Assembly (NCBI GenBank): GCA_030740295.1 | Contig: JASLXP010001237.1 | Span: 1 to 37,163, forward strand | Length of the DNA: 37,163 bases | Direction of reading: 5' to 3' | From: Planctomycetota bacterium | GTDB lineage: Bacteria; Planctomycetota; PUPC01; JACPCR01 | In this document: one piece after another, positions 29,801 to 37,163 of the stretch | Position numbering within the stretch: the stretch's first letter is position 1 | Layout of the letters: each line of letters starts with the position of its first letter | Position numbers and translations under genes: made by a program | The notes under the pieces: model-generated | Database searches by the model: none | Told to the model about the DNA's origin: nothing | Seen by the model: the letters and a program-made list of their open reading frames with translations, nothing else

Positions 29801-30836
29801 GGCCTACGCCACCCGCGTCTATCCGTGGGTGCTCCAGGCGAAGCTGTCTCCCAGCCGAATCCACCTCACCCGCCGTTACCAGCAGGCCATCATCGACACC
29901 AGGACCGGCAAAGTCCTGACGGATTCCGATCGCACCGGACATACGTTGTACTTCGACGATCAGGCGCTACACATCAGCGGAGGGAAGCTTACCTTCACAG
30001 ACAACGGGACCGGGATTCAGCTCTGGCAGGTCGATGGCAGCCTGTCCCTCAATGCAGCGGCTAACGCCAAGGCGTTGGTCGGCATTTTCCGGCAGGGCCG
30101 CAGTGGCAGATTTCAGGCCCTCGACCGCAAGACAGGAAAGGCCCTGTGGCAGGCGCCTTCATGTGAAGAATTTCGTGTCTCCGAGAATTACGTCTCTCTG
30201 AAACGAGTCAAAAAATGGGTCAGCCGAACCGGCGGCCTTGAAGACCACGCGCACGGCGATACCGATTCCATCGGCTACAAATTCCAGGTGCTCGAGGCCG
30301 CGACAGGCAAGGTCGTTTTCGAGCACGCAACTTCCGGCTCACACTACTGGCGCGTCCCGGTCGTCGCCGGCAAGCTCGTCCTCCTCACAGACGGATTCGC
30401 CCACAAGCTCTACGCCCACGATATCGCCACCGGCAAGCTCAGGTGGACTGCCCACTTCGACAACTTCTTTGCCCGCGAGCCGCTCGTCATCGATGGCAAC
30501 TTCTATCTGTTCATGAGGCGTCCGAAGCAGAAGACAATCATGCAGTACGTCCTGAATCCCAAAACGGGCGACATCCAGCACGCCACCGACCTGAAACTTA
30601 ACAGCCTGTTCGCCCATCCGGTCACAGTGGGTGAATCGGTCTATTATTACGATCCGGAAAGATTCGAGATCGTCGCTGTTGGCCGCCGCACCGGCGGCAT
30701 CATCGGCCGGACAAGCGTCAAAAAATTACTGGGCCAGGGCGCCTTTAAGCGCGTCATCACCATGGACGGTCTTGAGGATTCGGTCTTTTTATATACGCAA
30801 AACGGTCTGGTCGTGAGACTGAGGGCAGGCGGATGA
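26889..30836 (+). CDS. Large secreted protein with TPR repeats and a PQQ-like beta-propeller
   Basis: The ATG at 26889 overlaps the preceding stop and has AGGAGGTGGGG just upstream, a strong ribosome site. The 1315 residues begin with a signal-like hydrophobic segment (LLTLLLFLTP, about residues 28-40), but the first 25 residues are encoded by tandem and heptamer repeats. Residues about 70-930 are tetratricopeptide repeats: helix pairs such as NLQFLLGMMYIRFRDYYKSAEHFQKGL and repeated 'A..Y' and 'ALxxxP' spacing. Residues about 990-1310 form a PQQ/WD-like propeller, with repeated RKTGKALWQ, EAATGKVVFEH, DIATGKLRWTAHF and NPKTGDIQHA. Such proteins are scaffolds; no catalytic residue is seen. 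Coupling to the VWA gene suggests they act together at the membrane. What they assemble is unknown. Confidence 0.8.
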   Translation: MRYGCVGVMECGNDGATNHQPSIINHLLTLLLFLTPLNHPSLHAEPAPKKDETTESAPKKSKTDLSSAATREVGRYMNLVLEDPQNQFAFDRVYEIYESEKKTWKLLEFFQNAARLDRKSGNLQFLLGMMYIRFRDYYKSAEHFQKGLKLIPKSYFGRQMLGRIYLKRSDAIKASEYLADAVNAASSHAEQVEALFLLGDALMLAERGEEAKKAWARIQDLQQFDVPTLQRLARAYRTHEYTELADGMLHKILELAEKDPRLKSHTYLRRARLQEGIGDKAKAIQYLQESRKLLLPNSARRREIEDQIRRLHAEDERLVDFFGELESEVQRRPNDVALRKEIARHYSAAEQIDKASVHLSKGIEIDSRDVLLLEHAARVYRTQQKTDVSAETLNRLYDITGGAPNYLIERGDILWEKGQKEDAMAAWKKVVEDDPDNPSRYQNVIRAYRQQKLSEEALALYKDLLSLLSRKLDSQKTDTPDSEGEEAPLGLTELYEETKLSLANYLLSLDRKDEAKEHLTELTSDEQAPASLYLQVGELYENFDMTDELSEVLDKGLTQFENDSRLAKQKGFALESQQKYDEAIKMFIRSYDHAPNWRDKETLMDKLISLYLAKGSQQNLAPLVTKLYQDLQKDNDNAEPYIGLARISSVYRPTAEYAYKDREIGVKGLAKITNDWAIDYFGVGQFATVRNFGKALDRDPMRIDAYVGRARAFMFFDEFEKAVLEYKKLAIVNPVGKWKYYFAIGDFFASQGQMPEAAAFWGRVAERAFTDADLYFRLATRYYWAQRPQTAVNLLQKAISIYPDNYRYYLALGNMFSNLGEYQLAIRSYRDALQRSVQTMLLPVRRIMSQTQVKYAHSLYSDGKHAEALEVYKEIARFQEVMNKHLGSVVPDYPDIQAQILRSKAKLAEGKPDYSGLVDLAKKYPSSNCWISDQLEMSIEYLAELAGKGDYEPSMRISEGNTERPMPAFRKAYATRVYPWVLQAKLSPSRIHLTRRYQQAIIDTRTGKVLTDSDRTGHTLYFDDQALHISGGKLTFTDNGTGIQLWQVDGSLSLNAAANAKALVGIFRQGRSGRFQALDRKTGKALWQAPSCEEFRVSENYVSLKRVKKWVSRTGGLEDHAHGDTDSIGYKFQVLEAATGKVVFEHATSGSHYWRVPVVAGKLVLLTDGFAHKLYAHDIATGKLRWTAHFDNFFAREPLVIDGNFYLFMRRPKQKTIMQYVLNPKTGDIQHATDLKLNSLFAHPVTVGESVYYYDPERFEIVAVGRRTGGIIGRTSVKKLLGQGAFKRVITMDGLEDSVFLYTQNGLVVRLRAGG
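26902..26933 (+). repeat. Two tandem copies of a 16-base unit
   Basis: Bases 26902-26917 and 26918-26933 differ at one position; the unit is GTGTGGGAGTGATGGA. They lie in the first codons of the TPR/PQQ gene, directly before the heptamer array. Confidence 0.9.
26935..26969 (+). repeat. Five degenerate heptamer units at the TPR/PQQ gene start
   Basis: Five seven-base units (the last partial) follow YCAYYAA. They encode part of the N-terminus (TNHQPSIINH) ahead of the hydrophobic segment. The first 18 bases match the rpsL-rpsG spacer (8297-8314, inverted). Seven is not a multiple of three, so gain or loss of a unit would shift the reading frame. Confidence 0.8.
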
Positions 30837-30898
30837 GTTGAGGAAATCAGAGCTTGTATACGGCCATTCCCCTGCATTCAGCCCGAAACACTTAGGCT

Positions 30899-31033
30899 AT
30901 GGACAAGAATCTTGAGAGGTCATTTGAAGAAGTTGTGGAGTTGATCCGCAACGCCAGGAGTAGCGCCAATCAGGTGATTAATACAAGAGAGGTAGATTCT
31001 GGTTTTTATGAAAGAGCTGCCCTATCCAGATAA
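30899..31033 (+). pseudogene. DUF1016/YhcG-type N-terminal remnant, 44 codons
   Basis: A short open frame from ATG 30899 to TAA 31031-31033 encodes 44 residues, including FEEVVELIRNARSSANQVIN. This matches my memory of the start of DUF1016 (YhcG) proteins, where 'I..AR......vN' is followed by a Tyr-Trp segment and later a PDDEXK nuclease domain. Here only about 30 residues match and everything after is absent, so the nuclease part is lost. It lies alone between the TPR/PQQ gene and the GH20-like gene. A small intact gene is possible but less likely. Confidence 0.5.
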
Positions 31034-31059
31034 ATTGTGTCACCAGTGGTGTCACAATT
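31033..31059. promoter_or_regulatory. 27-base near-perfect palindrome upstream of the GH20-like gene
   Basis: Left arm 31033-31045 and right arm 31047-31059 are complementary at 12 of 13 pairs, the exception being T31040 opposite T31052, around centre G31046. The heptamer GTGTCAC also occurs twice as a direct repeat (31037-31043 and 31049-31055). It ends 45 bases before the GH20-like ATG. No T run follows, so an operator is likelier than a terminator. No regulator gene is seen nearby. Confidence 0.6.
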
Positions 31060-31104
31060 GTATTCCGATGCGCTGCTAATATTTAAAGAGAACGAATCCA
31101 AACG

Positions 31105-34100
31105 ATGAAAACCATCACCCTCATTCTCACACTCCTCCTCACAACCGCGTTCCCTGAAGCCCTCAAGGACGACGCGTACTCCAAGCGTATCGGCAAGGAT
31201 TTCATCGAGAACACGGTGTTTCGTTTTCGAACGAGGTTCCATCGCACCTACGTCGAGACTGATGACTTCAAGACCCTTCTGTCCAAAAGGGTCGACTCGC
31301 CGCCGCATCTTGATGGACTGATGGAAGACGACTGCTGGAAAATTGCCGACCACACCAAGAGCGCGTGGGTGCAGTGGGTCTCGAAGGAGGTCACCAAGAA
31401 ACAGTCCGTCGCGTATGTCTGCCACGACGACAAGAATCTCTACATGGCGATTGTTGCCGAAGAGCCGAGCCTGAAAACGGTGCGGATGATGTCGCAACAT
31501 CCTGGCGGTAGAGCCACATGGACGACAGCAGGGAACGGTGATGGTGTCGAACTGTTTCTCGAGCTTGGCGGCGTCGGCGGAACGGGACAGGTCTTTCAAT
31601 TCATCTTCAATATCCATCAAGATGTCGCCTACGATGGTCTCTTCCCGCCTTACGTCCCTTTCGTGGGGGCTACGAATGGCAAGCCCGGTACCGGTTACAG
31701 ACTCAAGGGAACGCTCGGCGGCAAGCGTTGGACGGTCGAGCTCGCGTTTCCGTACAAAGGCTTCAATACAGACAAAACAACAAGAGTGGATTACACCTAC
31801 GAAGGCCCGCCGCGGCGTGGCGAAGTGTGGGGCCTGCGCTTCGTGCGCAATGGGCCGAAGGTGTGGGGCGGCGAAGCACGAATGCGATCCAACTGGACAT
31901 ACAACCCGACGACTTCCAACCACATCCCCTTCCCGACAGGCATCGTCGTTTTCGAGGATCGGAACGCGCTTCACAACGGCGGAATGAACGAGGTAGAGCC
32001 CAAGACCGACCGGCCGACCTTCTGGAAAACGAAAGCCGTCGGCGACCTTGTCAAGGGCAGCCTGGCATTCAATGAAGAAGAGGGGCAGGCATTTATCGAA
32101 GCAGAGACCCGCAATCCGGGCGAAGCCTATCAGGTGACCCAGAAATTCGGAATGCTGCCCAACGTCGGTTATCGACTCAAAGCAAAGCTGAAGAAAATAA
32201 GCGGCACCGGTACGGTCTCGGTCGGCATTGACAAACCATGGCTCAAATTTGATCTCTCTGAAGACAACGAGTGGGAGATCATTGAAGAAGATTACTTCTC
32301 CGATCCGCAGCAGCGCGATGCCACTTTCTACATTTCGGTGACCGGTGGCACGGCGAAGGTGGCCATCGATCAGCTTTCGGTCGAGCAGCAGGTCTACGGC
32401 GCGCCGACGGGTGCGAAATGTCTGACCGGAAATTCACCGCGCCCCGATCTGAATTACGGCTTCGATCCCGAAAATGAGAAGGCCGCCCACGAGGCCCTGA
32501 AGGACATGAAATATACCTACCGGAATCCGCTCAATGGAGAGGAGCGATTCCCTTTCAGGCAATCGTGGGGGGCGGGCTGGACGAACGGTGCGCCTGACCC
32601 GGGCGGCACGACCGGTTGGATACCGTTCACGAAGGGCTCGCTCACCGGCTTCGATAAGACGCGCGACCTTATCTACTGGAGCCACGCCCGGCCCACGGCA
32701 GGCTGGAGGCCCTATCCGGAAGGCCACGAGGTCATCCTGGATTTCGGCAAGGACTTTTATTTCCGTGCGCTCGAGATGCTGCCTTCGGAATCGGTGTTGA
32801 ACGTCACGGTCTCCGTAAAGCAGGACGGCGGTGACCGGTTTTATCTGTCTCGAAAACTTGCCGGGGCCGGTGTCCTGAATCCGCGCAGTCCCGTCCTCTT
32901 TGGAAGATTGCGGCGCATCAATTCCGTGGCCCGGTATATCAAGCTCTGGTTCGTCGGCGTTCAGGGAGTTTACTTCGTTCGTGTGTGGGGCGAAGAGAAG
33001 GGCGAGCACGAAGGCATCAGCCGTTTTCGCTGGAAGGAAGGGCTGGTCGTGCCTCAGAAGAAATACATCCAGTTTGAAAAGCTGAAAGGCCCGGTCCTCA
33101 TGCCGACACCTCAAGAGGTGAACTGGGGAGATGGTGAGTTCCTTCTTAGAGACGGTGTGCCGATCCTCTACAAGGACAGCGGCAAGAGCAGAAGCACGGC
33201 CACTCACCTGCGGGATGAGGTAAAAGCACGGCTCGGCATCGATTTGAAACTGGTCGAGGAAAAACCAGACGAACCCGATGCCAGTGGAGACGGAGCCATC
33301 GTCATTGGAGAGTCTGTAGCGGGTGGTCTTTCCGCTCGCCTTGCCGGGAAAAGGGGATGGAAGATCTCTTATGAGCGACCGGGCAACCAGGGCTATTTTC
33401 TTTCATCCAGACCAAGTGGCATCCTGCTCACCGGTTTCGACCAGGCCGGGACTTTCTACGGCGTCCAGACACTGCTGCAGTTGTTCGTGCGACGCGATTA
33501 CGGAACCGCGGCCGCGCGCAGCGTCGAGATTCGCGATTGGCCGTATATTCCGATCCGCCTGATAGAGTTCCGCAGCCCGGGAAAAGCACCACCGGCCTTC
33601 GTGCGCGGACTGGCCATGCTCAAAGGGAATGCGATGGGCAACCACGGCCGGCCCGAAACCGCGAGAATGTGCGACAACTTCTTCATACTGCCCGGATGGA
33701 ATTACTGCGGGCATCAGGGCGGCAGCCCTCTGGAAATGGAGGATGACGAAAACTACGTGTACCTGGCCGGGCCCATGGGCTATGGCCGCGTGAACTGCTG
33801 TCCCTCGCACTTGCAGCGGTACGAGTACATTCACAATCATGCAAAAAGAACCGGCGGTATGAATATGCAGGGCATCAACCTCGGGCTTGATGAAATGGAT
33901 CTCTGGCGGGGAGGCGCACGATGGAATTCAGACCGCCGCTGCTTGCGGAGAGGCATGGGCGGCGACGAGCTTTTCACTGAGATGATTCTTCGTTCGTATG
34001 ACATATTCCGGCTCTACAACACCCGCACTGCGCTGCTCGATACGATGCTGATGTCCGCAATGCAGGGCGGGAACGGCAGCTATCACAACATGTATCGCGC

Positions 34101-34140
34101 CTTCGAGCTCCTGCCGACAGACGTTCACGTCTGCGCGTGA
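31105..34140 (+). CDS. Large GH20-like glycosidase, N-terminal part, ended by in-frame TGA
   Basis: The start is ATG at 31105 with a signal peptide (about residues 1-20, LILTLLLTTAFPEA). Residues about 50-270 resemble a family 9 carbohydrate-binding domain. Next are beta-rich regions (about 280-440 and 500-640), the second like an F5/8-type domain. Residues about 665-800 look like the GH20 N-terminal domain, with AGTFYGVQTLLQLF at its end, and a TIM barrel follows. The Asp-Glu pair of GH20 is in LGLDEM near residue 929. The reading frame meets TGA at 34138-34140 after PTDVHVCA, but continues in the same frame to 35835 without another stop. GH20 enzymes remove terminal N-acetylhexosamines; here this is inferred. 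The catalytic barrel is cut by the stop, so this product alone is probably inactive. Confidence 0.7.
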   Translation: MKTITLILTLLLTTAFPEALKDDAYSKRIGKDFIENTVFRFRTRFHRTYVETDDFKTLLSKRVDSPPHLDGLMEDDCWKIADHTKSAWVQWVSKEVTKKQSVAYVCHDDKNLYMAIVAEEPSLKTVRMMSQHPGGRATWTTAGNGDGVELFLELGGVGGTGQVFQFIFNIHQDVAYDGLFPPYVPFVGATNGKPGTGYRLKGTLGGKRWTVELAFPYKGFNTDKTTRVDYTYEGPPRRGEVWGLRFVRNGPKVWGGEARMRSNWTYNPTTSNHIPFPTGIVVFEDRNALHNGGMNEVEPKTDRPTFWKTKAVGDLVKGSLAFNEEEGQAFIEAETRNPGEAYQVTQKFGMLPNVGYRLKAKLKKISGTGTVSVGIDKPWLKFDLSEDNEWEIIEEDYFSDPQQRDATFYISVTGGTAKVAIDQLSVEQQVYGAPTGAKCLTGNSPRPDLNYGFDPENEKAAHEALKDMKYTYRNPLNGEERFPFRQSWGAGWTNGAPDPGGTTGWIPFTKGSLTGFDKTRDLIYWSHARPTAGWRPYPEGHEVILDFGKDFYFRALEMLPSESVLNVTVSVKQDGGDRFYLSRKLAGAGVLNPRSPVLFGRLRRINSVARYIKLWFVGVQGVYFVRVWGEEKGEHEGISRFRWKEGLVVPQKKYIQFEKLKGPVLMPTPQEVNWGDGEFLLRDGVPILYKDSGKSRSTATHLRDEVKARLGIDLKLVEEKPDEPDASGDGAIVIGESVAGGLSARLAGKRGWKISYERPGNQGYFLSSRPSGILLTGFDQAGTFYGVQTLLQLFVRRDYGTAAARSVEIRDWPYIPIRLIEFRSPGKAPPAFVRGLAMLKGNAMGNHGRPETARMCDNFFILPGWNYCGHQGGSPLEMEDDENYVYLAGPMGYGRVNCCPSHLQRYEYIHNHAKRTGGMNMQGINLGLDEMDLWRGGARWNSDRRCLRRGMGGDELFTEMILRSYDIFRLYNTRTALLDTMLMSAMQGGNGSYHNMYRAFELLPTDVHVCA

Positions 34141-34200
34141 AAAGGCCTTGAAGGTCATCCGGAATCGAATCCTGAAACGGCGCTTCAACGTTATCAGAAT

Positions 34201-35835
34201 GTGACTCTTCTCCAGGGGAGTTTTCCTTTCAGAGGGCGTGGTAAAGTAAACGAGTATTACAAAGCGCCAAAAGGAAACGAGGTATGGGCCCACTGGAGCA
34301 CGGTGTGGGGCATCGCGGGTCCAGCGGATCAAGTTCTCGCCGGACAGTTCTGCCGGCCAATGACGAGCGTTGACGGCGGCTGTGTGATTCAGTTTCTGTG
34401 CCAGGCATGGAATCCCGATTCGCCACAAATTCATACGACCGAATGGGCCCGGAAAATCGGTCACGTGCAGCAACGTTTTGCGGAACTTGCCCTCGAACGA
34501 GAGCTTCCTTCGTGGAGGGACGGTGTGCAGAAGGAATTCTTCAAGGTCGATATGCGAAAGTCAGTCAACTGGTCACATATCGATCTCGAGCCGGGCGATG
34601 AGAAGGACTGGCTGGACTGGGGCTCGAACAACGACCTGCGCCATATGCCCAGGGGCGACGTCCAGTTTGAAGAAGTCCCGTTCCATGTGATCGAGCCAGA
34701 GAAGAATGGCGGCAAATCGATCGTCATGTTGACGGCGGAGTCCGAAGGTCACTTTTCTGTTCTGCCGCAGCGTTCCTCTCGGATTCCTGTCGGCAGAAGG
34801 GCCGCCAGTCTTATTTTCCTTCGCACCAATATCGGTGGCGGCTATCTGCCGGGATACCGCGTCACCTATGAGGGAGATCGATACCTGACCGCCGAGCTTG
34901 ATGCGATGGGTAATTCTTCGCGGGGCTATGCGTGTTATGGGTTGTATCAGCCCGGCACGGAATCCAGGCCGCCGACCCCTAATGATGTCCACTACAATTC
35001 AAAGGGTCTCTATAACCAGATGACCAACTACTTCTCCCTGTTTTTCAGGCTTGCCTGGCTGGGGACAACGGGAGCCGGCGATCCTCTCAAGGTCACCATG
35101 CACGAATGGGTGAATCCGTACCCAGAGCTCACCATCAAGTCCGTCTCCGTCGAGACTCCCGTGGGCCGCGGCAAGAATCGGCTTGAAGTCCTGTTCGCCG
35201 TCACGGGCATCGCGCCCGTTCAAAGGGATTTCGATTTATGGAAGGATCGAAAACGCCTGCCCCTCGCGTTAGAAAACGAAGTCGAATTGGAGGAGGGTGA
35301 CACGCCTGTCATCACCGACGAGGGCGTCTGGGATATCGACCCGGAACTTGGCATGTCGAATCCAAGCGTTGAATACAAATACCACGACGAGGAGGAGAAG
35401 CTCATCTGCACGGTAAAAGGTGTTGGTCGGGGTGACGACAAATTCACGAACAATGCCTACCTGTTCAAGAAGAAGGACAGAGCGTGGCTCGGAAATGGAG
35501 GCGTGCTAAAGCTCGCCTCTCCGCAGGTATGTAAGAAGGTGGCTTTTCGTACGCAGTTCTACTGGGAATTCCACGGGCGACGGGTCGTCTACGGCGTGAC
35601 GAGTTTCCGCCGCACGGACTACGTGATCGAGGTCTCAGCCGACGGCAAAGCCTGGACAAAGGTAGGTGAGAAACAGGGAGTCTGCGGTGAAGACGGGGAC
35701 CAGGTACACCGCCTGCCGGCCACCCCAATCCAGTACGTGCGAATAAAACTGTCAGGCCGGGACAAATATGTCACCGAGCGCAGCTTCGTTTATTCGTACG
35801 GCCCGGGTGTAAGCTGGCTGCAGTTATACAAATAG
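34201..35835 (+). CDS. GH20-like glycosidase, C-terminal part downstream of in-frame TGA
   Basis: This frame is the continuation of the preceding gene: 34141-34200 is open and in phase (KGLEGHPESNPETALQRYQN), so the GTG at 34201 is only the first possible start codon after the TGA and has no ribosome site. The 544 residues contain the rest of the barrel and its helices, then a beta-rich part, and end in a discoidin-like domain (TDYVIEVSADGKAWTKVGE, then YVRIKLSGRDKYVTERSF). No signal peptide is present. Read together with the upstream part, the gene is about 1576 codons. A Trp codon TGG changed to TGA is the simplest explanation. A gene split with two functional products is less likely. Confidence 0.7.
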   Translation: MTLLQGSFPFRGRGKVNEYYKAPKGNEVWAHWSTVWGIAGPADQVLAGQFCRPMTSVDGGCVIQFLCQAWNPDSPQIHTTEWARKIGHVQQRFAELALERELPSWRDGVQKEFFKVDMRKSVNWSHIDLEPGDEKDWLDWGSNNDLRHMPRGDVQFEEVPFHVIEPEKNGGKSIVMLTAESEGHFSVLPQRSSRIPVGRRAASLIFLRTNIGGGYLPGYRVTYEGDRYLTAELDAMGNSSRGYACYGLYQPGTESRPPTPNDVHYNSKGLYNQMTNYFSLFFRLAWLGTTGAGDPLKVTMHEWVNPYPELTIKSVSVETPVGRGKNRLEVLFAVTGIAPVQRDFDLWKDRKRLPLALENEVELEEGDTPVITDEGVWDIDPELGMSNPSVEYKYHDEEEKLICTVKGVGRGDDKFTNNAYLFKKKDRAWLGNGGVLKLASPQVCKKVAFRTQFYWEFHGRRVVYGVTSFRRTDYVIEVSADGKAWTKVGEKQGVCGEDGDQVHRLPATPIQYVRIKLSGRDKYVTERSFVYSYGPGVSWLQLYK

Positions 35836-35981
35836 TGCAGTCTCCATCAGAAATCCGGCGAAGTTGAGCGGATCTATGGCGTCAACAAGAAATAGCATTG
35901 GGATGTGATGCGTAGATCGCTCGCGTCCAGCTGATTCAGGAAGCAGCATGTCTGTCCCTGGGCACCTCAGGACATCTGCTT

Positions 35982-36557
35982 CTACTTCACGACAACAAAA
36001 CGCAAAACGATTTCCGAATGGACGCCTATCTTCTTCTGCCCCGAAGGCGCTGATACTCTTAGACCACTGTTCCGCTTCGGTACGTATCGATAGGTACCCG
36101 GATGCCGGGCTGAGTAAAAGTCCCTTAACTTGCCTGACATCTTGCCGTTCAGTGCTTCAGGGAGCGGCGATGAGAAAGTGTAAGTCTGCCGCAATCCGGG
36201 CGAGAGCTTCACGTCCCCATCAGGTCGCAGTGGGAGCCGCCTCTCCCCGATAGTGACTTCGAGCTGGCCAGCGATGGCTTCCCTGAAAGTTGTGAAGTAT
36301 TCCGCCTTCTCGGACTGGCTGATACGACCGTTGCCATCCTTATCCATGCGATGCAGTTGGATCAGCACCGACCGTTCAGTCAGTTCGATTCGGTAGCTGA
36401 GGTGCAGGCGCCCATCTTTTACCCACATTCGCAGGGTCCGCTCCACGTGATCCACGGGCGATTCGTGAGCAAAGCCGGGAGTGCCGAGAGCTATGATCAG
36501 CGCGACCAGAAATGCCACGCCAACGACAGACGGGATTTTGGTAGATGCATCTGCCAT
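35982..36557 (-). CDS. Small secreted EF-hand protein
   Basis: The 191-residue protein starts with a signal peptide (hydrophobic VVGVAFLVALIIALGTPGFA, about residues 11-30). One EF-hand loop is clear at about 72-83: DKDGNGRISQSE, with Asp, Asp, Asn and Glu at the calcium-binding positions. The rest is beta-rich with no recognised family. GGAGGGG lies before the ATG, inside the end of the HEAT-like gene, and only three bases separate the two genes, so they are coupled. Calcium binding is inferred from one loop; dockerin-like proteins usually have two. Confidence 0.7.
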   Translation of the reverse strand: MADASTKIPSVVGVAFLVALIIALGTPGFAHESPVDHVERTLRMWVKDGRLHLSYRIELTERSVLIQLHRMDKDGNGRISQSEKAEYFTTFREAIAGQLEVTIGERRLPLRPDGDVKLSPGLRQTYTFSSPLPEALNGKMSGKLRDFYSARHPGTYRYVPKRNSGLRVSAPSGQKKIGVHSEIVLRFVVVK

Positions 36558-36560
36558 CGT

Positions 36561-37163
36561 TCAGAACCCCTCCGGTATGTAACTGCGGGTGAGGGCACGG
36601 TCCAGGAATTTCTTGAATCCCAGCGAGTCAACCGAGGGATGGAGCACTGCTTTAACAAAACTTGATTGGTGGAGGGACTTGAGCTTTACGAGGTACTTTG
36701 TGGGATTCGCCGCGCCCGCGGCCCTGACCGCGCCGTAGAGCTCGATGAAGTCAGTCGAATCCAGGCCAAGCCCTATGACAGGATGGTCTCTCTTCAATTC
36801 CTCAAGCCGCATCAGGATCTGAAATCGGACCGCCGGAGATCCGGAGCGATAGCTTTCCTGCAATTTCATGGCTGCGCCCGCCTCCTTCCTGCGGAATTGT
36901 GCCAGCGCTACGCACGCCTTCATGATCTCTGCCGACTCCGGGTTGCTTGCCTCCGGCTCGATATCATCAAGCAACTTGCCGATCTTCTCGCCCTTGAAAC
37001 CACCCATCGCCCACAGGGCCTGGCTGCGAACGCTTTCGGGCGCTGTCTCGTCGCGTGCAAGATTCGTGACGGCTGCGGCGGCCCCTGGAAACTGCATCCG
37101 ATCCACGACACCAATGAGATGCTCAACAATGAACTGGCTGGTGTCCGTCTGGAGAAGATTCAG
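36561..37163 (-). CDS. HEAT-like repeat protein, C-terminal part only
   Basis: The frame is open from the window edge to a stop at 36561, so the beginning of the gene is outside. About 200 residues are visible. They form helical pairs with HEAT-like character: AAAVTNLARDETAPESVRSQ, then LWAMGGFKGEKIGKLLDDIE and MKACVALAQFRRKEAGAAMK. Such repeats bind partner proteins; no catalytic motif is seen. It overlaps nothing and is followed after three bases by the EF-hand gene. Confidence 0.6.
   Translation of the reverse strand: MNLLQTDTSQFIVEHLIGVVDRMQFPGAAAAVTNLARDETAPESVRSQALWAMGGFKGEKIGKLLDDIEPEASNPESAEIMKACVALAQFRRKEAGAAMKLQESYRSGSPAVRFQILMRLEELKRDHPVIGLGLDSTDFIELYGAVRAAGAANPTKYLVKLKSLHQSSFVKAVLHPSVDSLGFKKFLDRALTRSYIPEGF

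Noticed and set aside
34138..34140. Selenocysteine or TGA-as-Trp recoding at the GH20-like stop
   Set aside because: I see no bacterial SECIS-like hairpin just after the TGA, no redox motif, and TGA acts as a normal stop in several other genes of the window.

Overview
The window is a chromosomal segment of a bacterium that most resembles Planctomycetota, Lentisphaerota or a related lineage near the PVC group. Three things suggest this: an EF-Tu whose switch I region lacks the usual RGIT sequence and reads KIVT after an AKGGTVRD segment, a Ser/Thr kinase preceded by a zinc ribbon, and large secreted proteins (PcRGLX/YetA-like, GH20-like, TPR plus PQQ-like, VWA plus amidotransferase-like) that are common there. 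The phylum is inferred from remembered family patterns and was not tested by a search.

Layout. 1-124 is the 3' end of a PHP-domain protein. 230-6020 carries three minus-strand genes for carbohydrate use: an SGNH hydrolase, an enolase-superfamily sugar-acid dehydratase and a 1140-residue PcRGLX/YetA-like protein. 6234-7626 holds a wrecked Ser/Thr kinase facing a lipoprotein with a glycoside-hydrolase-like barrel that seems to lack its C-terminus. 7734-21995 is a core information-processing block, all on the minus strand and read from high to low coordinates: promoter, tRNA-Tyr, tRNA-Gly, tRNA-Thr, tuf, terminator, tRNA-Trp, secE, nusG, rplK, rplA, rplJ, rplL, hairpin, rpoB, rpoC, rpsL, rpsG, terminator. 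22138-37163 is accessory: a beta-propeller protein, a secreted protein made of two copies of one domain, a VWA membrane protein with a large internal deletion coupled to a TPR/PQQ protein, a DUF1016-type remnant, a near-perfect palindrome, a very large GH20-like protein split by one in-frame TGA, an EF-hand secreted protein and a HEAT-like protein running off the window.

How the parts work together. The core block supplies transcription (RpoB, RpoC, NusG), ribosomal proteins, elongation (EF-Tu and tRNAs) and protein export (SecE). The accessory genes look like exported glycan-handling enzymes plus one sugar-acid dehydratase, fitting use of complex polysaccharides. No polysaccharide-utilisation regulator or transporter is visible, so the substrate is unknown.

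The most striking pattern is damage. At least four accessory genes are broken in ways that leave recognisable pieces: the kinase lost the segment before its catalytic loop and its 3' end, the VWA gene lost the middle but keeps its last transmembrane helix and its ATGA coupling to the next gene, the GH20-like gene has one in-frame TGA, and the DUF1016-type gene is a 44-codon stub. The core genes between them are intact. This is either real decay by short-repeat deletion or an assembly artefact, and read mapping would decide. I found no CRISPR array, insertion sequence, integrase or clear new multi-gene system.
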